From Streblospio benedicti (Eukaryota > Annelida > Polychaeta > Spionida > Spionidae), in the NCBI GenBank assembly GCA_019095985.1, contig CM032661.1, forward strand, positions 18,404,991 to 18,468,990: a stretch of DNA of 64,000 nt, in the 5' to 3' direction. Position 1 is the first letter of the stretch. Every line of letters starts with the position of its first letter. A program made the position numbers and the translations under genes. The notes below the pieces were generated by a model, which saw only the letters and a list, made by a program, of their open reading frames with translations, searched no databases and had not been told where the DNA came from. Shown here one piece after another: positions 24,897 through 37,400 of the stretch.

Positions 24897-27059
24897 CTTG
24901 GCCATGACAACAATTCAAAATTATTTCAGAACAACATTTTAATAACAGATAGGTGACCAATGCCAATAAGTATATGTATTTTATTTGCTTTCATAGTTTA
25001 TGTTGTAAGTTTCACTACAATAGTTTATTGATAATAAGAATCCATAAGATCTTTGCGATGTGTAATGGCATTGCCTTTTACAGCTATAATGCCAATTCTA
25101 CCTATTTGCACAATAAAGACATATCAAGCATATTGATTATGCCACCTGGCGTGTAAAACCTACAATGTCCCTGTAATGTCATTTGGACATGAAGTCACCA
25201 ATTGTTTGCTATGTTTAATCCATCGAGTTTCTCAATATAACCATGTACGAAAGAGAGACCAAAGCATGTTTTTAACATACCTACTTTGGTTGTAATATTT
25301 TTTTTTCAACAGTTTCATGTATTTCTAAACAAATTTTAACCCTCGTTAACTACCCCATAGTTTACATGAGTTGATGAATCTTTCATACATTTCACTGGAC
25401 TTTGCGTGTCTGAATAGTTTCGTATGTTTTGCAAATACAGGCAGCGTTGTGAAAATGATGACCTGCCTTATCAAGCAACTTGTTTGATTCAAATTGATCA
25501 AAATATTAAAAGCTATACTTTGAGAGCTTTCAATCTCGTCATGTGTTCATCTTGTCATAGTTTCTTGACATGGACTACAGGATAGAAATATGGAATTCTA
25601 CTGTTCAATGACTCGTGCTGATTTTGCCACTATAAATGGACTGTTGACAATACATCACAACTCCTTAACTCATATATCACCCCAATGCCAGAATCTTTTG
25701 ATTAGCCCATGGAACGTCCACACTAAAAGGAAATGACTCAGTAGTTTAACCACTTTTATTATGCACACCTGTTGCAAAGCTTTCTTTATCACTTTGCAGA
25801 TTAAAGTGGATTACTGTCTCTAATCCCTATTGTGTTGTCTCCGTGGTCAGTAAAGGGATGCGATTGACTTAAGTGGTTCATTGAAATCTTTTTGGTGGGC
25901 AGTTTTAGCTTAATTGAGAATATGCCTTTGACTTCACAGAGTAGGAATGGTTGAAGGACGGTTTAGCGTTAACGTTAAGCCTCTCATAGTATATTCATAA
26001 TTAGAAAGTATATACAATTCTTATAATGTATAATGTGTGCATAGTTTCATTGAAGAAAATAATGCTTTTGGCACATTCTTTGATTAATGTGTTTTCCAAG
26101 TGAAGGATATTCAACTTGCATGCCAAATCAATCGTATTCCATGTGTTATGATATACTACAAGACCGTGGCTTGCCATGTACTTTTAAAAGACCAGTGATG
26201 TTTCTTTAATCAGGTTGATAGTACAGTGGCCATTGTTAATGCAAACTAATCTTATATAATGACTAGAAAAACTAAAGAGCCTCATCATTTATATCACATG
26301 TTGCAGCTGAGTGATATAATCTCGAGCAAACGTCAAAATTTCGCGTTCTTCATAACCAATATTGAGAGATCCAAGGACGCTAAGAAGGCAGGCATTCATG
26401 GCATGGTTCCTCAGAAGTCTCCTTTTCTGCCTGACCTCAAGCTGACCCTTCCACTTGGGTCTCTAACTTTGCAGTGAAGAAACTAAATTTTCATTTGCCT
26501 TCCCCTAACAAAATTGTCCGCCCGGCTGGCTAATTTTCAATGAGCAAAGGCTCACAGAAATCAATGGACGAGGCACATGAAAGGGTGTTAGATAATCTCA
26601 GCTAATTCGGATTATCGCCAAATGGTTGGTGATGATACAATAGGACATTTCCTGACGTAACATCCACAGAGAGTATGCCGTCCTTTCTGTAATTATGCCA
26701 TAAGCTCCACTATATCAGTGATGCTAGTGTTAAGAATAAGATCAAGGGACAATTTAGTGCTAATCTGCGAGATTAAGATTGCTAGGAAACTGCTTCAAAT
26801 AGCCATATATCATAATTTTCAATAGTACAAATCTCCATGCGATCAGTACACTTTAATACGCAAAAGCATTGCATTGCTCAACAGCAAAAAAAGAGATAAA
26901 AATCAAAACGATGTCTTGCTCAATAGACATACCAGTGTGAAGCATCGCTTCCCAATACTCGATCCCACACACAATCTCCTCAGCCATCCAGCCAGCAATA
27001 ACCCAAATTACACCATCCCGCCGCCCGCCTATTACCATTAGTAATAAATAGTTAATGTA

Positions 27060-27540
27060 AACATCGATATCACCCCAATTGGCGCTCTCTTGCCATAGCG
27101 TAATCAGCGCTTGCGCTAATTAACTGTTGTGGTTAATGACACGGCGCTCCCTCATTTCCATCCATCGCCAGGCTCCATCTCCCCCTCCCGACAAGCTCTC
27201 TAACCTCCGCCTATTGCCGCTCATCCAATTTGCCACGAAATCGAGGCCAGCACCAGAATCACGCGGTCCAGACGAAAGACGTAAATTGGCGCCATGTCAG
27301 CTTTAACGAGCGGCTTGGCGCGTCGCGACAGCCACTCGACATTCAACCCGCCACAGCCAAACGAAATTTCGCATCCGGGTATCGATCTTTCGCTTGACCC
27401 GCTCGCGACCTTGACGAAATGGTCGCTTGTGAACCCGGTGGCCGTTGAGAGGAGACAGATATTGGGTTTGTTTGTGGGGTTATGATTGCTTACCCCTGGC
27501 GCTGATTGCCTTGGCCCGGCGTGGACCGGGTGTTGGCAGG
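27060..27540. promoter_or_regulatory. CpG-rich intronic block before the zinc-finger exon
   Basis: This patch is strongly CG-enriched compared with the AT-rich intron and ends about 400 bp before exon 2 of Snail gene 2. It has homeodomain-type cores (CTAATTAACT, GGTTAATGA) and repeated GGCGC/GCGCG motifs. It could be an enhancer or an internal promoter for a transcript without SNAG. There is no sequence evidence to choose between these. Confidence 0.4.
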
Positions 27541-27937
27541 GTGAGACTTGAGAGATGCGGAGACGGACTGATTTACGCGAGACACTGAGTTTTCATCAGT
27601 TGGCGCTCACGAGACAGATTTAATAGTGTCACCGTTCATGACTTTGGCGTATTGACATTGAGAATTTGGTGTCTACATCATACGTCTGTCGCGGTGGGGT
27701 TGATCGCGGGGTTGGTATGGGCGGGGGTATAGGTTGTGTAATGTAATTGAACATGCAGATTGTGGCCTAAAAGAAATAACATGTTGAGTAACATATCCAT
27801 ATTTCTGTTCAACTGTTTGTACTCGATGTCTGCAAAGCTTGCGACTATTGGCCCTGTTGTGCTTGTTATATGTTCCAAATAAGCTTTGTTTCAATATTCC
27901 AGACAAAATTTCTAACAATATGTACTGTTATTTTCAG

Positions 27938-29778
27938 ATGACAGTGAGTCCCGTGTGCCTCCCATCATACCACTGGAGAGACTGCACATCGTCGCCAAAA
28001 CGTTGCCGGAGACGACTTCAATCCCCCAACACAGGCCCCCGTCTCCCACCGCACAACATGGCCCGTATGGGATGCCGTTACCCGCACCGACACTGGGAGC
28101 TGTCCCAGAATATAGCCAACAATCTTGCAGCCCAGAGTATGACAGCTTAACTGGACGGTACCACGACCACTATGGACTTATAACGCAAAATAAGGACCAC
28201 AGACAAATATTTGCTCATTTCCCAAGTGACAATATAACTGTTTATAAATCAGAGAATCCTGAAGTGATGTGCACGCAGAGTCCCAAGAAAATAGGCTACG
28301 GGGAAAGCACATCTACAACAGCATCTCCAAAAGTCGCCATCAGCAAAGATGAGAGTCACACGGCCGATGACAGCGGCTACAGAACATCCTGCAGTCTTTA
28401 CAGTCCGCTGACGTCCTCAGACGACGACGTGTCAGCAGCAGATGACAATGACGAGCACGTGGACGAGGTAAACGAGCGTCAACGAGCGCCACCAAGCAGT
28501 CCGTACAGCATGGACGTCCACGGATTGGATCTCTCATCCTCTTCTTCTTCATCCTCTTCCTCCTTGACTTACGCAGCGACAACCAAAGACACCGGTGAGG
28601 AGATTATAGAATGCAGCGACTCAGACGACATCTCAGTGGGCGACGAGGATGTGGACACTTCCTTTACGTGTGAGCCCAAGTACACGAAAGCGGTGGTGGA
28701 CAGTGACATGGCGATTACCTACTCTCAGCATCTAGAGAATGTGATCAGAGGGTCGCTGGAACCCTCCAGACTTACCAACAGGCAGCCTCTTCAGCCAATA
28801 GTGATCACTCCGCAGTGTAGTGGAAATAGTAGGTACGAGGATCGCCACCAGAGTTCACGCAAAAGGATTTGTTATGACAACATCCCGCTCAATTCACCAG
28901 ATGCTCCCAAAAGTCCGCTTGTGTCTCCTGTCTTTGGACAACCGACAATCCACAATTATCACGACCCTCGTTTCTGGCTTGAATCCTCTTCAACTCCAAT
29001 GTACTCTAATATGGGTGTGAGCTATCCGGCTATTTACCCTTCTCTTGATAGATACAGGACTTACCCATTCTCTTATCCTCATTCAAGAAGCTCAGAATTG
29101 GTACATAATTTGCATAGCCGCTACCAGAAACATCCGGTTGAACAAAAACATGGATTTGAGTTTATGCCACACCTCAATGTACCAAGACATGAGCTGAGAT
29201 GTGCAGTCTCGCCTGCAGAGAAGCCTAATAATATATCGCATTCCATTACCAATTTACTTAGTTCTCCAGAACTATCAGATACAGCTACCAGTCCAAAATC
29301 AACAACACCACTAAACATGGACAACCAGCTTGGACGTCTCATGGATGACTACCCTCAATACGCTTGCCCAGATTGTAAAAAATCTTACTCGTCTCACAGT
29401 GGGCTGGCTAAGCATCGACAGCAGAAATGTTTACCAGACGAAAAGAAACAGTTCACTTGTAAACATTGTAGCAAAGTGTACACATCTTTGGGAGCGTTGA
29501 AAATGCACATCCGCACGCACACGTTGCCATGCAAGTGCCACATCTGCGGCAAGGCGTTCTCGCGGCCGTGGCTGCTGCAGGGCCACATCAGGACGCACAC
29601 CGGGGAGAAGCCGTTCTCCTGCCAGCACTGCAACCGCTCCTTCGCAGACAGATCCAACCTCAGGGCGCATCTGCAGACACACACGGAGGTGAAGAAGTAC
29701 AGCTGCAAAAAGTGTACTAAGACTTTCTCCAGGATGTCTTTGCTGTTGAAGCATGATGATGGAGGCTGCTCTGGGTAG
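27938..29778 (+). CDS. snail: Snail-family repressor gene 2, exon 2 (five zinc fingers)
   Basis: The acceptor TTATTTTCAG ends at 27937; the frame then runs open to TAG at 29776-29778 and supplies residues 43-655. The middle is disordered and Ser/Pro-rich. It has a DSG motif (residues 187-193, DSGYRTS), an acidic stretch [14 protein letters not shown], a poly-Ser run after GLDLS (a weak CtBP-like motif) and HDPRFW at 384-389, which recurs in gene 3. From about residue 517 come five fingers: YACPDC (C2HC), FTCKHC, CKCHIC, FSCQHC and YSCKKC (last one C2HC). The [26 protein letters not shown] and [13 protein letters not shown] helices are diagnostic of Snail rather than Scratch. The protein should bind CAGGTG E-boxes and repress transcription. 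The last residues are CSG. Confidence 0.95.
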
Positions 29779-31596
29779 TGGACTTCTTATTTATTATGGA
29801 GTGGGGGTTACTCACGGGTGCTGCATCGATAGGCGTGGTTTATAATATTCATACGCAAACACTGCTCTGTCTTATATTCTTATATTATTATAAACAAATG
29901 CATACATGCAACCACTCCCTTCCGTGGTGGAGCCCATAGTTTTACATGACTCGTGTAATTCGTTATTGGAATTCGTGAATCCATTGTTCACATGAGTTGT
30001 CAATATTGGTCAATTGTAAAGTATTGCAGTGTTTATTTATGCTCTTTAGAATGTTATGCTGATTGAAATAACTAGTCATGTACTTATTTTACATTATTTT
30101 GCTTTTTATGTTGTACATATATACTTGAATTTAGTCTTATGTATTACATTTTTAATGTTGCCAAACAGTTGGTATAGCCCTGTGCCTCTTCTATATATTA
30201 TACTATTTGCTTCTTGCTATAAGATGTATAATTTCCCTCCTACTATGCACCGCTGTTTATCTAGTGTCATAATCATATATACACATTACATAGTAGAGGA
30301 AACTTCGGGTCGTTTACAGTGGAGTTGTTTACTTTTATACATAAACAATGTTGTCATCGCTACATATTTCTTTGTAATTAGGATTTACTTTTTAGTGTGT
30401 TTTATCTGTGCATTTTGCAACATTTCCGTATCTACTTTATCTAACAAATACCATTTTGCTAATGAATGAAAGTGTTTGACAGTGATCTATATGTGGCAAT
30501 GAATGTATTAACGATGTATGGTGATTATGTAAAAGTCAATTCTATTCTGTTTTATATTTCATTAAATGGAACCAACGACGTTAAGAACATATTGTGTTTT
30601 CGTGTTTATACACATCATCAGTTTCTAGAACCATAGAATGAATGAAATATACTCAGTATATTGGAATATAAACATTTTACCAGCTTTATCTAGTAGGTAC
30701 TTAAATTAGAAGTTAAGCAGAATATTCTGTTTTAGTTCTTGTACATTAGAGTATACCATCTATTATATCATCCAATTAAGAATACTTCTTTGAAAAAAAA
30801 CATCTATAGTGTGACCTGTTTATGGTCCCTAAACTTTCATAAACACACCACCGTTACCTCCCTCTTTGACACCATTTGATTCAAGTCCCACGGTTGGTCA
30901 TAATTGAGAAATCAAACAGTAAATCTCATGAATATCACGTCAATATGATTCTAAAGTTATGACGTCCTTTTATTTTCAAATTGCATTCAGCATAACTTTC
31001 CATTGATGACACCATATAACGAGACTAATAACTCAAGAATAAGATCTTTTTATATTCCTAGTTCATCTTCAAACCGCCTAAAAGAAACTACCTCTCCTCT
31101 GACACCACTATTCGGAGTGGTATTATTTAGAGCCATACTGTTATTTATTGCTTTATCACGGTGAAATTATCGATCCCAAAATATCCCACAGACTATGGTG
31201 GTTAAAAACAACTGAACTGGGCAAACGCAACGGATTGTGTTACATAAATAATCAACAGGCCATAATCAGTTTATTATTTACATGAATCTCTATATACTAC
31301 AACTTCAAATTCATGGCTAGTCACACGAACTGCTATCATTTGCTGTGGGTGACAGGTTTATCATTGAAAATGATCTTGATAAAAAAAAATGATCAACTTG
31401 TGGTGTTGGTAATGAATGATGCCACCTGCTCTGTGGTTATTTTTAGACGCCAGCCCACATCAACAATCCCCGTGTCAAAAGGAACCGCATGATCGGTGGC
31501 TTTTGCACTCGTAGATAAAGGTTAAGTGGTTTTCCCGCCAAACGTTGTTGTGACTGGCCTGGTTTATAAGTGAAGCTATTTCATATCAGAGCAGTT
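29779..31596. other. 3' UTR of Snail gene 2 and downstream spacer
   Basis: AT-rich with no credible exon. The open frame at 30056-30469 is a hydrophobic product of AT-rich sequence and is likely UTR. Confidence 0.6.
30561..30566 (+). terminator. Candidate polyadenylation signal of Snail gene 2
   Basis: ATTAAA, the commonest variant signal, lies 783 bp after the stop codon in AT-rich 3' sequence. No canonical AATAAA was noticed between the stop codon and this site. Confidence 0.35.
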
Positions 31597-31669
31597 GCCC
31601 GGTTAGCTCAGTCGGTAGAGCATGGGACTCTTAATCCCAGGGTCGTGGGTTCGAGCCCCACATTGGGCG
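31597..31669 (+). tRNA. tRNA-Lys (anticodon CTT)
   Basis: This 73-nt gene folds as a full cloverleaf. The acceptor stem is GCCCGGT/ATTGGGC (with two G-U pairs) plus discriminator G. The D arm contains TTAGCTCAGTCGG (A box), the anticodon stem is TGGGA/TCCCA around CTCTTAA with CTT at 31630-31632, and the T arm contains GGTTCGAGCCC (B box). It closely matches the canonical animal tRNA-Lys(CUU). A run of seven T at 31673-31679 is the Pol III terminator. There is no intron. It stands alone between Snail gene 2 and the USP gene. Confidence 0.96.
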
Positions 31670-31672
31670 AAC

Positions 31673-31679
31673 TTTTTTT
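31673..31679 (+). terminator. Pol III terminator of tRNA-Lys
   Basis: Seven T residues begin 4 nt after the tRNA 3' end, as expected for RNA polymerase III termination. Confidence 0.9.
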
Positions 31680-31896
31680 AAATAATAAGTTCATGACTCT
31701 TAACGTTTAAAGGTTTCTTTTGTTTAAACGTTCCTTATTCACTTATAATTATGATAGATAATTTGAATAGAAAGTACAGTGTATACTGCATTCCTTGCTT
31801 CAACATACCATTGTCATGATGCGTGGTTGTTCATGGTTTATCCAGAATGAGATATCTATAAATCTGAGTGTCAACGTGCGCGGCAAAGTATCATTA

Positions 31897-32064
31897 CAGT
31901 AAAACGTCCAGTTGAGATCATCATCAAAATAAGACCACAACGACCCTTTCTCATAATTACAAACATAAATGAATAGACCACAGCAAACCTCCTTAAAAGG
32001 ACAACCTCTGTATTGAGGCTACTGTATGCCAGTTCACCTGGTGGTCTTAATAGAAGTTCTACTT
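31897..32064. mobile_element. MITE, pogo/Tc1-mariner-like, copy B
   Basis: Starts CAGTAAAACGTCCAGTTGAG and ends TAATAGAAGTTCTACTT, an imperfect inverted-repeat pair of about 24 bp. TA flanks both sides (31895-31896 and 32065-32066). It is 168 bp long with no coding capacity. CAGTAAAAC is a typical pogo/Tigger-type terminus. It lies about 230 bp downstream of the tRNA gene. Confidence 0.65.
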
Positions 32065-32941
32065 TATATTAACATGCATAAATCAAATTGCACTTATATG
32101 TCATTTTCATTGAACCTAAACAAATTGCCGCTTTAACCACACGCAAATCATTCAGCTTCGTTGTTCTCTCTCGCACAACACAAATGTCACCTCGAGAAAT
32201 GACCCTTAACCTCTCGGGCAGACGAGAAATGCCAAATGAAGCAAGCACCTTTTGTGACAACTTTCCCGCCCCGGATCTATCATTCCGCCATTACCATCAC
32301 GTGACCAGCGACAACAAGCATAATGTACGTGATTTTCAAGTTGATGAGCCGTGTCCAAGCGTAGTTGCAGGTATGGGCTGTAGTCTTGACGACGTGTTTG
32401 GGTGGAGGGGGGTTACACTGTACCACCCTATACTCTACCAGGTTAAAGGCTTTTGATTTTTATGGGACAACTTTCCACATTCTTTGAATACACTTTACCC
32501 GTTCTTTCAAATTTGGAGAGTCAACGTACATGTACACATAATCAGGGTTGAGATCTCAGTGTATGCGATAACCAGACACCGTCAATCTAATGATTGCGTT
32601 TACTAAATTAAGGCCATTTGCTCTTATTCGACCACTCTACCATTTATCAAGTAAAACAACAACATGTATACTATAGCTAGATTACTTTCAGGTTATACTA
32701 AAAACATTTACATTTCTGGTACTGGCTCTACCACTACAGTTCTCGCGTGTTTTTCATCAAATATGTATAACACACGACGATTTTTCTGAACAAATCATGC
32801 ATTTATTAATATATAATAATGTAAGATACACTTCACCATATCAATCATATCAAACCAACTCCAAAAATATCTCTTATCAAGCTTCTACACCGCCGAGACA
32901 CCTGTTGCACGATGGGCTAAATTAGTCGGCAACGTGCTATA

Positions 32942-33090
32942 CAGTACAGCCTCTCTATTAAGACCACCTGTGCGACTGGCCTCAACACAGAAGTGGTCTC
33001 TCTATGAAGGTACGATGCAGTCTCTTTAGGAAAACATGAGACCAGGAGATGGTCCTTCCATGGAGATGATCTTTATAGGGCGTTGTGCTG
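32942..33090. mobile_element. MITE, pogo/Tc1-mariner-like, copy C
   Basis: Starts CAGTACAGCCTCTCTATTAA and ends TATAGGGCGTTGTGCTG, flanked by TA at 32940-32941 and 33091-33092. It is 149 bp and carries internal TGGTCTCTCTATGAAGG, the family core. Confidence 0.65.
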
Positions 33091-33171
33091 TAGTCGACTG
33101 CGACGACCGCTCCCGATCGCTTTATCGGTGGCGGTGGCGGCTCTCGCCGTACATCACTTGGCCGTGGCGAA

Positions 33172-33825
33172 CAGGTGTGACTGGCTGTGTGACTGGTTTA
33201 TTACGGGGAGACGTGAACGTAAAAGCCGTCACCATTAATGGCGTACGGCGGTGAGAAAGTTGCACGTACAATGCACAGTTTGCGCCAAAAAGGAATCATG
33301 TGTGGTTTCATATTCTGTGTTTTTATATGTTGATGTTCGCGCGCGGCTTTAATATGTTGATACTTGTGCGCGTGTTTGTTAGATCTGTTGTCAATATTTC
33401 TCGAATCTTAGCAGCTAAGGTGATATACAGTACTGCTGATATGTGATAAATGACTTTCTACTAACTATTACTAAGAAGAAAAAAACAAGCCAGTATCATA
33501 ATCCTTGCATACTGTAATGTGCTATATCATAAAACCACGTAGGCGTAGTAATTAATCCTGTAGTACCACTGACAGAGCACGCAGCCCGCCACCTGCGCCG
33601 TTACGCCATAGTACGCCCTGCGATTATTACATCAACAGGTCAGAGGTCAAACTTCATCACAAGGTCACCAGGTGAAAACTGGATCCGTAAATAGCCTCTA
33701 TCGTCAAGCGCTTGATCGTAATTCGTAAAGAGAACCGACAATGTAGACTGGAATGATGGCGACTGAACTTCGTCTGCCGTAATTAGCATGTGCTGCCACC
33801 TGACGGCGACAGACAGCGCCACCTG
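33172..33825. promoter_or_regulatory. Dense E2-box cluster between Snail genes 2 and 3
   Basis: CACCTG/CAGGTG occurs at 33590, 33669, 33797 and 33820 (four sites in 236 bp, about 0.12 expected), with one more at 33172. The block is richer in CG than its surroundings. It is a candidate Snail-responsive element. Confidence 0.45.
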
Positions 33826-33959
33826 TCTGGATGTCGTCTGTCCGTGTCCTGCGCACGTATGTCACACAGACCGGTGGTTTAATATTAATGTCCTTGCTAA
33901 GACCCTCTGGTTACTGGTTATTGGACAAGTAACACGGTGAAGAACTTAAACTAAACGAG

Positions 33960-34290
33960 TACAGTACTTGTGCATCAAGGTCATGAGAGTGTGAATGAGG
34001 GATTGAAAAAAGAGGAAGAAGTTTGGGTTTTTTAACAAACAAAAACTAGAAAAACATGAAGAGCAAGAAGTACGAAAATAATGAGGAGACCACGTAGCAC
34101 AAGAACAAGAACAAAAGAAGAAACTCCAATGAAGGGGAATACAATAACACCATAACAAGAGTGGAATAACAAGAACAAAATTAGAAAAAATAAAATAAGA
34201 GGAAGTTCAACACTAACAAAAAAAGACCATGAATTAAGATCGTGAAGAAGAAAAAGACGAAGAATAATAAACTTAGTAACAAGTAGCAAA
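33960..34290. repeat. A/G-rich strand-biased tract
   Basis: The plus strand is almost pure purine with scattered C and T (AAGAACAAGAACAAAAGAAG and similar), immediately before a CAN microsatellite. Both are probably one degenerate simple-repeat region. The minus strand gives long Leu/Phe frames that are not real proteins. Confidence 0.7.
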
Positions 34291-34336
34291 GATCTATTAT
34301 CAGGCAAATATGCAGACATGCATGCACGCACACAGG

Positions 34337-34348
34337 CAACAACAGCAA

Positions 34349-34379
<31 letters not shown>

Positions 34380-34420
34380 AGCAGCAGCAGCAGCAACAAC
34401 AACAACAACAACAACACAAC
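34337..34420. repeat. CAA/CAG microsatellite
   Basis: About 28 CAN triplets alternate as blocks of CAG and CAA, ending ACAACACAACG. It is intergenic, with no start codon context or family similarity. The texture resembles the polyQ tract of Snail gene 3 but no flanking homology is visible. Confidence 0.9.
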
Positions 34421-37400
34421 GTATACCATTGGTGAATCCGTGCAATCACTATTATACAATCAAAAAACTACGTCGAAGAATGCAAATTGTGGTGTCATCT
34501 TGATAAATACCTTAATCTAATTAAGAAACACCTGATCGCCCATTACTGCGGATGCACATGTGTACACTAAGTATATAGGCCTAGTGATTGTAACTAACTT
34601 AGAGCTAACATGTGCACCGGCAATTAAGGTGCTAGTATTTATGTCTACGATATATTGTATATAGTACACATAGTGCAATTTAGAAATTATATTAATAGAT
34701 GTGTCGATGGAAGTCGCTTATCGAAACGAAGAGTTGCAACTATACGAACCTTTTTACTAGCTCGGGATAAATGGTTGCTGGGGGCATTCAAACTGCTGTT
34801 TTAATGTAGTATTGCTTCCAACCAGTTTCTTCCAACTGCCGAGTTATTACAATTTCATAATTAGAAACTTGCAATATCTGAGTTTAGTAGTGCAAGCGTT
34901 CATATTCTTCCTCCTAAATTTTGCAAGTATATGAATCGGTGGAGCATACTCAATAAGCGTAATTTATTGCGGGTTTTTCTAACTAGATCCAAAATTTCAA
35001 TCAACACCGGTAATTGATATGGAATAAAGAATAAATGAATCATGTCCTCATCTTCGTTTTCTCGCTGATAATACTACGTCTCAGCACCCTTATCAATCTC
35101 AACCCTCCACCCCTCCAGAATCATTTCTTCCCCAACACACACCCTGAGCTTTGGGAGCCATCTGCTTGAGATCCGATCCCAATCGGGCGATACTCGTGAA
35201 ACAGACTATATAGATCATCATAACTGGGACCATATTTGCTCATCAATCTGTACTTGATACGTTTTCTGTATTATATATTTTACAATGAAAGTAGCATGCA
35301 TATTTGCGATGTTCAGGAAAACGTTGACTGTTTTTGTTAAAGATAGAGTGTAATTGATTAAACAAGACGAGGTTTTAATAAGTCACAGTCGTTTTGAAGA
35401 GAAACGTTAACAGGTATGCAGTTCTCTTTCCCAACTGTGCTCTAGATGACAACTTATAATTTACTTTCACTTGCCTCATCTGTATCAAATGGGTTATTTA
35501 CCCCGTGACAAATAGCTGTGGGCAGCTTACATTTGCTGAGTTTTCTCAATTCGCGGGCAAAATCTTAACAGTGGATTAGACACAGCTCACGTGTAATCAA
35601 GGTTCCAGGACCCTAACCACCAAACAGTTTGTTCTATAGTGATACTTGATACTTGTTTCTGCAAGACTGTAGTAATACGTATACATGTAATATGTTTGAG
35701 CTAAGCATTTTTAACGGACATTCTATTCATTCAAAGTTTGACCATTCTAATACTTTGAAAGGTTCCTGTAATTTAACTCTCTCGCTTGTACTTTGCGCGT
35801 ACATAATTATAACCGATATAGATTAATTGTTATTGTCAAAGAGATGGTTATACTATAATTGATTACAGGTACGATTATGAATATCACGATAAAAGTACAA
35901 TCGAGTATCAACCATGCCATTTTAACAGAGACCATAGTTTAACTACAGGGCTTTGAGAGAATAGAATGTACTTATTCTCGGACAATCCAAAACATCATTA
36001 TGATATGATTAGTGGCTCTGCTCTTACATATTTGGTTACAGGTCCCCATTTAAACAGCAGAAACATCAAACGCAAAGAACCAGCGTGCGTTCAGTTTAAG
36101 GTGACAATAAAGACAGCCCATAATTTGCATAATATTCATCCGCATCTCACATTTCTATTCTGCCCGGCGGAACCTTATTATTGTTTCACAATTCTACTTA
36201 ATCACCCCTTCTATTGTCCACTCTTTCATCTGCAATAGCAAATAAGTACTCATAGAAATTCCCGTAGAGTTCACGTAAGACTCGACAAACCCTTTCACAG
36301 CTAGCCACTTGTAATGAGAGGGAATCCCCTCTTCCCAAGGGTTTCCCCAATTGGTCTTTTTTGTCGATTGTATATATTTGCTAATTGACCGCCTGTGCCT
36401 ATTCATACAGCGCTTTTGAAGCCTTTTAATGCTTTGAAAGTTGAAACCTGATCGAGGACCATGTGTTTTATTTGTACATAAGATTGTCTACTAGTTACAC
36501 ACCTGCTTTAGCTGTGTTGAAGAAGCCACACGTACATCTAATACCGTCTGCAGTCTTTATTTTTAAATTCAAGTGTTTCTTCTTTTGCTATTGTGAACGT
36601 AGGGTCTAAATTTTACAAGCTAGGCAAGACCCATTAATCACATCTGAATTGAGCACATGTGTTAGAAATTGTGGCATTTAATTACTAGTGTTCTGGGACA
36701 ATCAATAAGGCAGTTGATCAACGAGCCATCGAAGCAGAAGAGTTAATTTCTGAAGACGAAGTTATGTAATTAATGCTTCATCAAAAGTGCAGACTATTAT
36801 GAAAGACATTAGAGAGACATCACACGCTGGCAGATTCGCTTTTCCCTTCAAAAATGACACGCTTATATCTCAAATCTGACAGATGGTTGCAACGTCAATC
36901 ACATATATCCTTAAACCAATGTTAAACTTTCCATTTAGCCTTTTCAAACAGACATCCAATTACCTAAACCAAACTAACAATCCTCCCAACGACCACAAGA
37001 AAGGAAACAACAGAACTTTGCCCCAAGACATACACCTTAAGTTGGCTTTTTTCTTTCACAAAGCCCTCCAATTTGATAGAACCAAATATATTAGGCACGC
37101 GAGTTGTGCGATTGACTTGTCTTTTGTCGTGTGGCTTCTTCCTTCCATAAAAAACATCTCGCATGCATTAGTCTGTGAATAAACACACCAAAACCACAAA
37201 AATGTAGATGTGAATTCTGGGGACAGATTTATTTAGAACAAAACGGCTATTTATTGGCTATGTTCGTATGTGTAAGCCTTCTTCTTGATAAGTCTGTAAT
37301 TATGATACTTGAGTAATACAGTAAAATGCCCACCTTAGAATACATGTATGTATACATGTACATAAGGAATGTATTACCAGGGTTGTGTTAATACTTTTAG

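Larger units (their letters stand above)
22619..27937 (+). other. Intron 1 of Snail gene 2
   Basis: A 5.3-kb phase-1 intron from donor GTAAGT to acceptor TTATTTTCAG. It holds a triple CACCTG cluster at 23662-23699, a perfect 18-bp hairpin at 24824-24868 and a CpG-rich block at 27060-27540. I see no further coding exon in it. Confidence 0.85.

Noticed and set aside
29394-29754. Antisense open frames over the Snail gene 2 fingers (also 56447-56797 over gene 3)
   Set aside because: They mirror each other only because the sense finger DNA is nearly identical, and they have no protein-family features.
34181-34459. Poly-Leu/Val/Ala open frames on the minus strand
   Set aside because: They are translations of the CAN microsatellite and purine tract.
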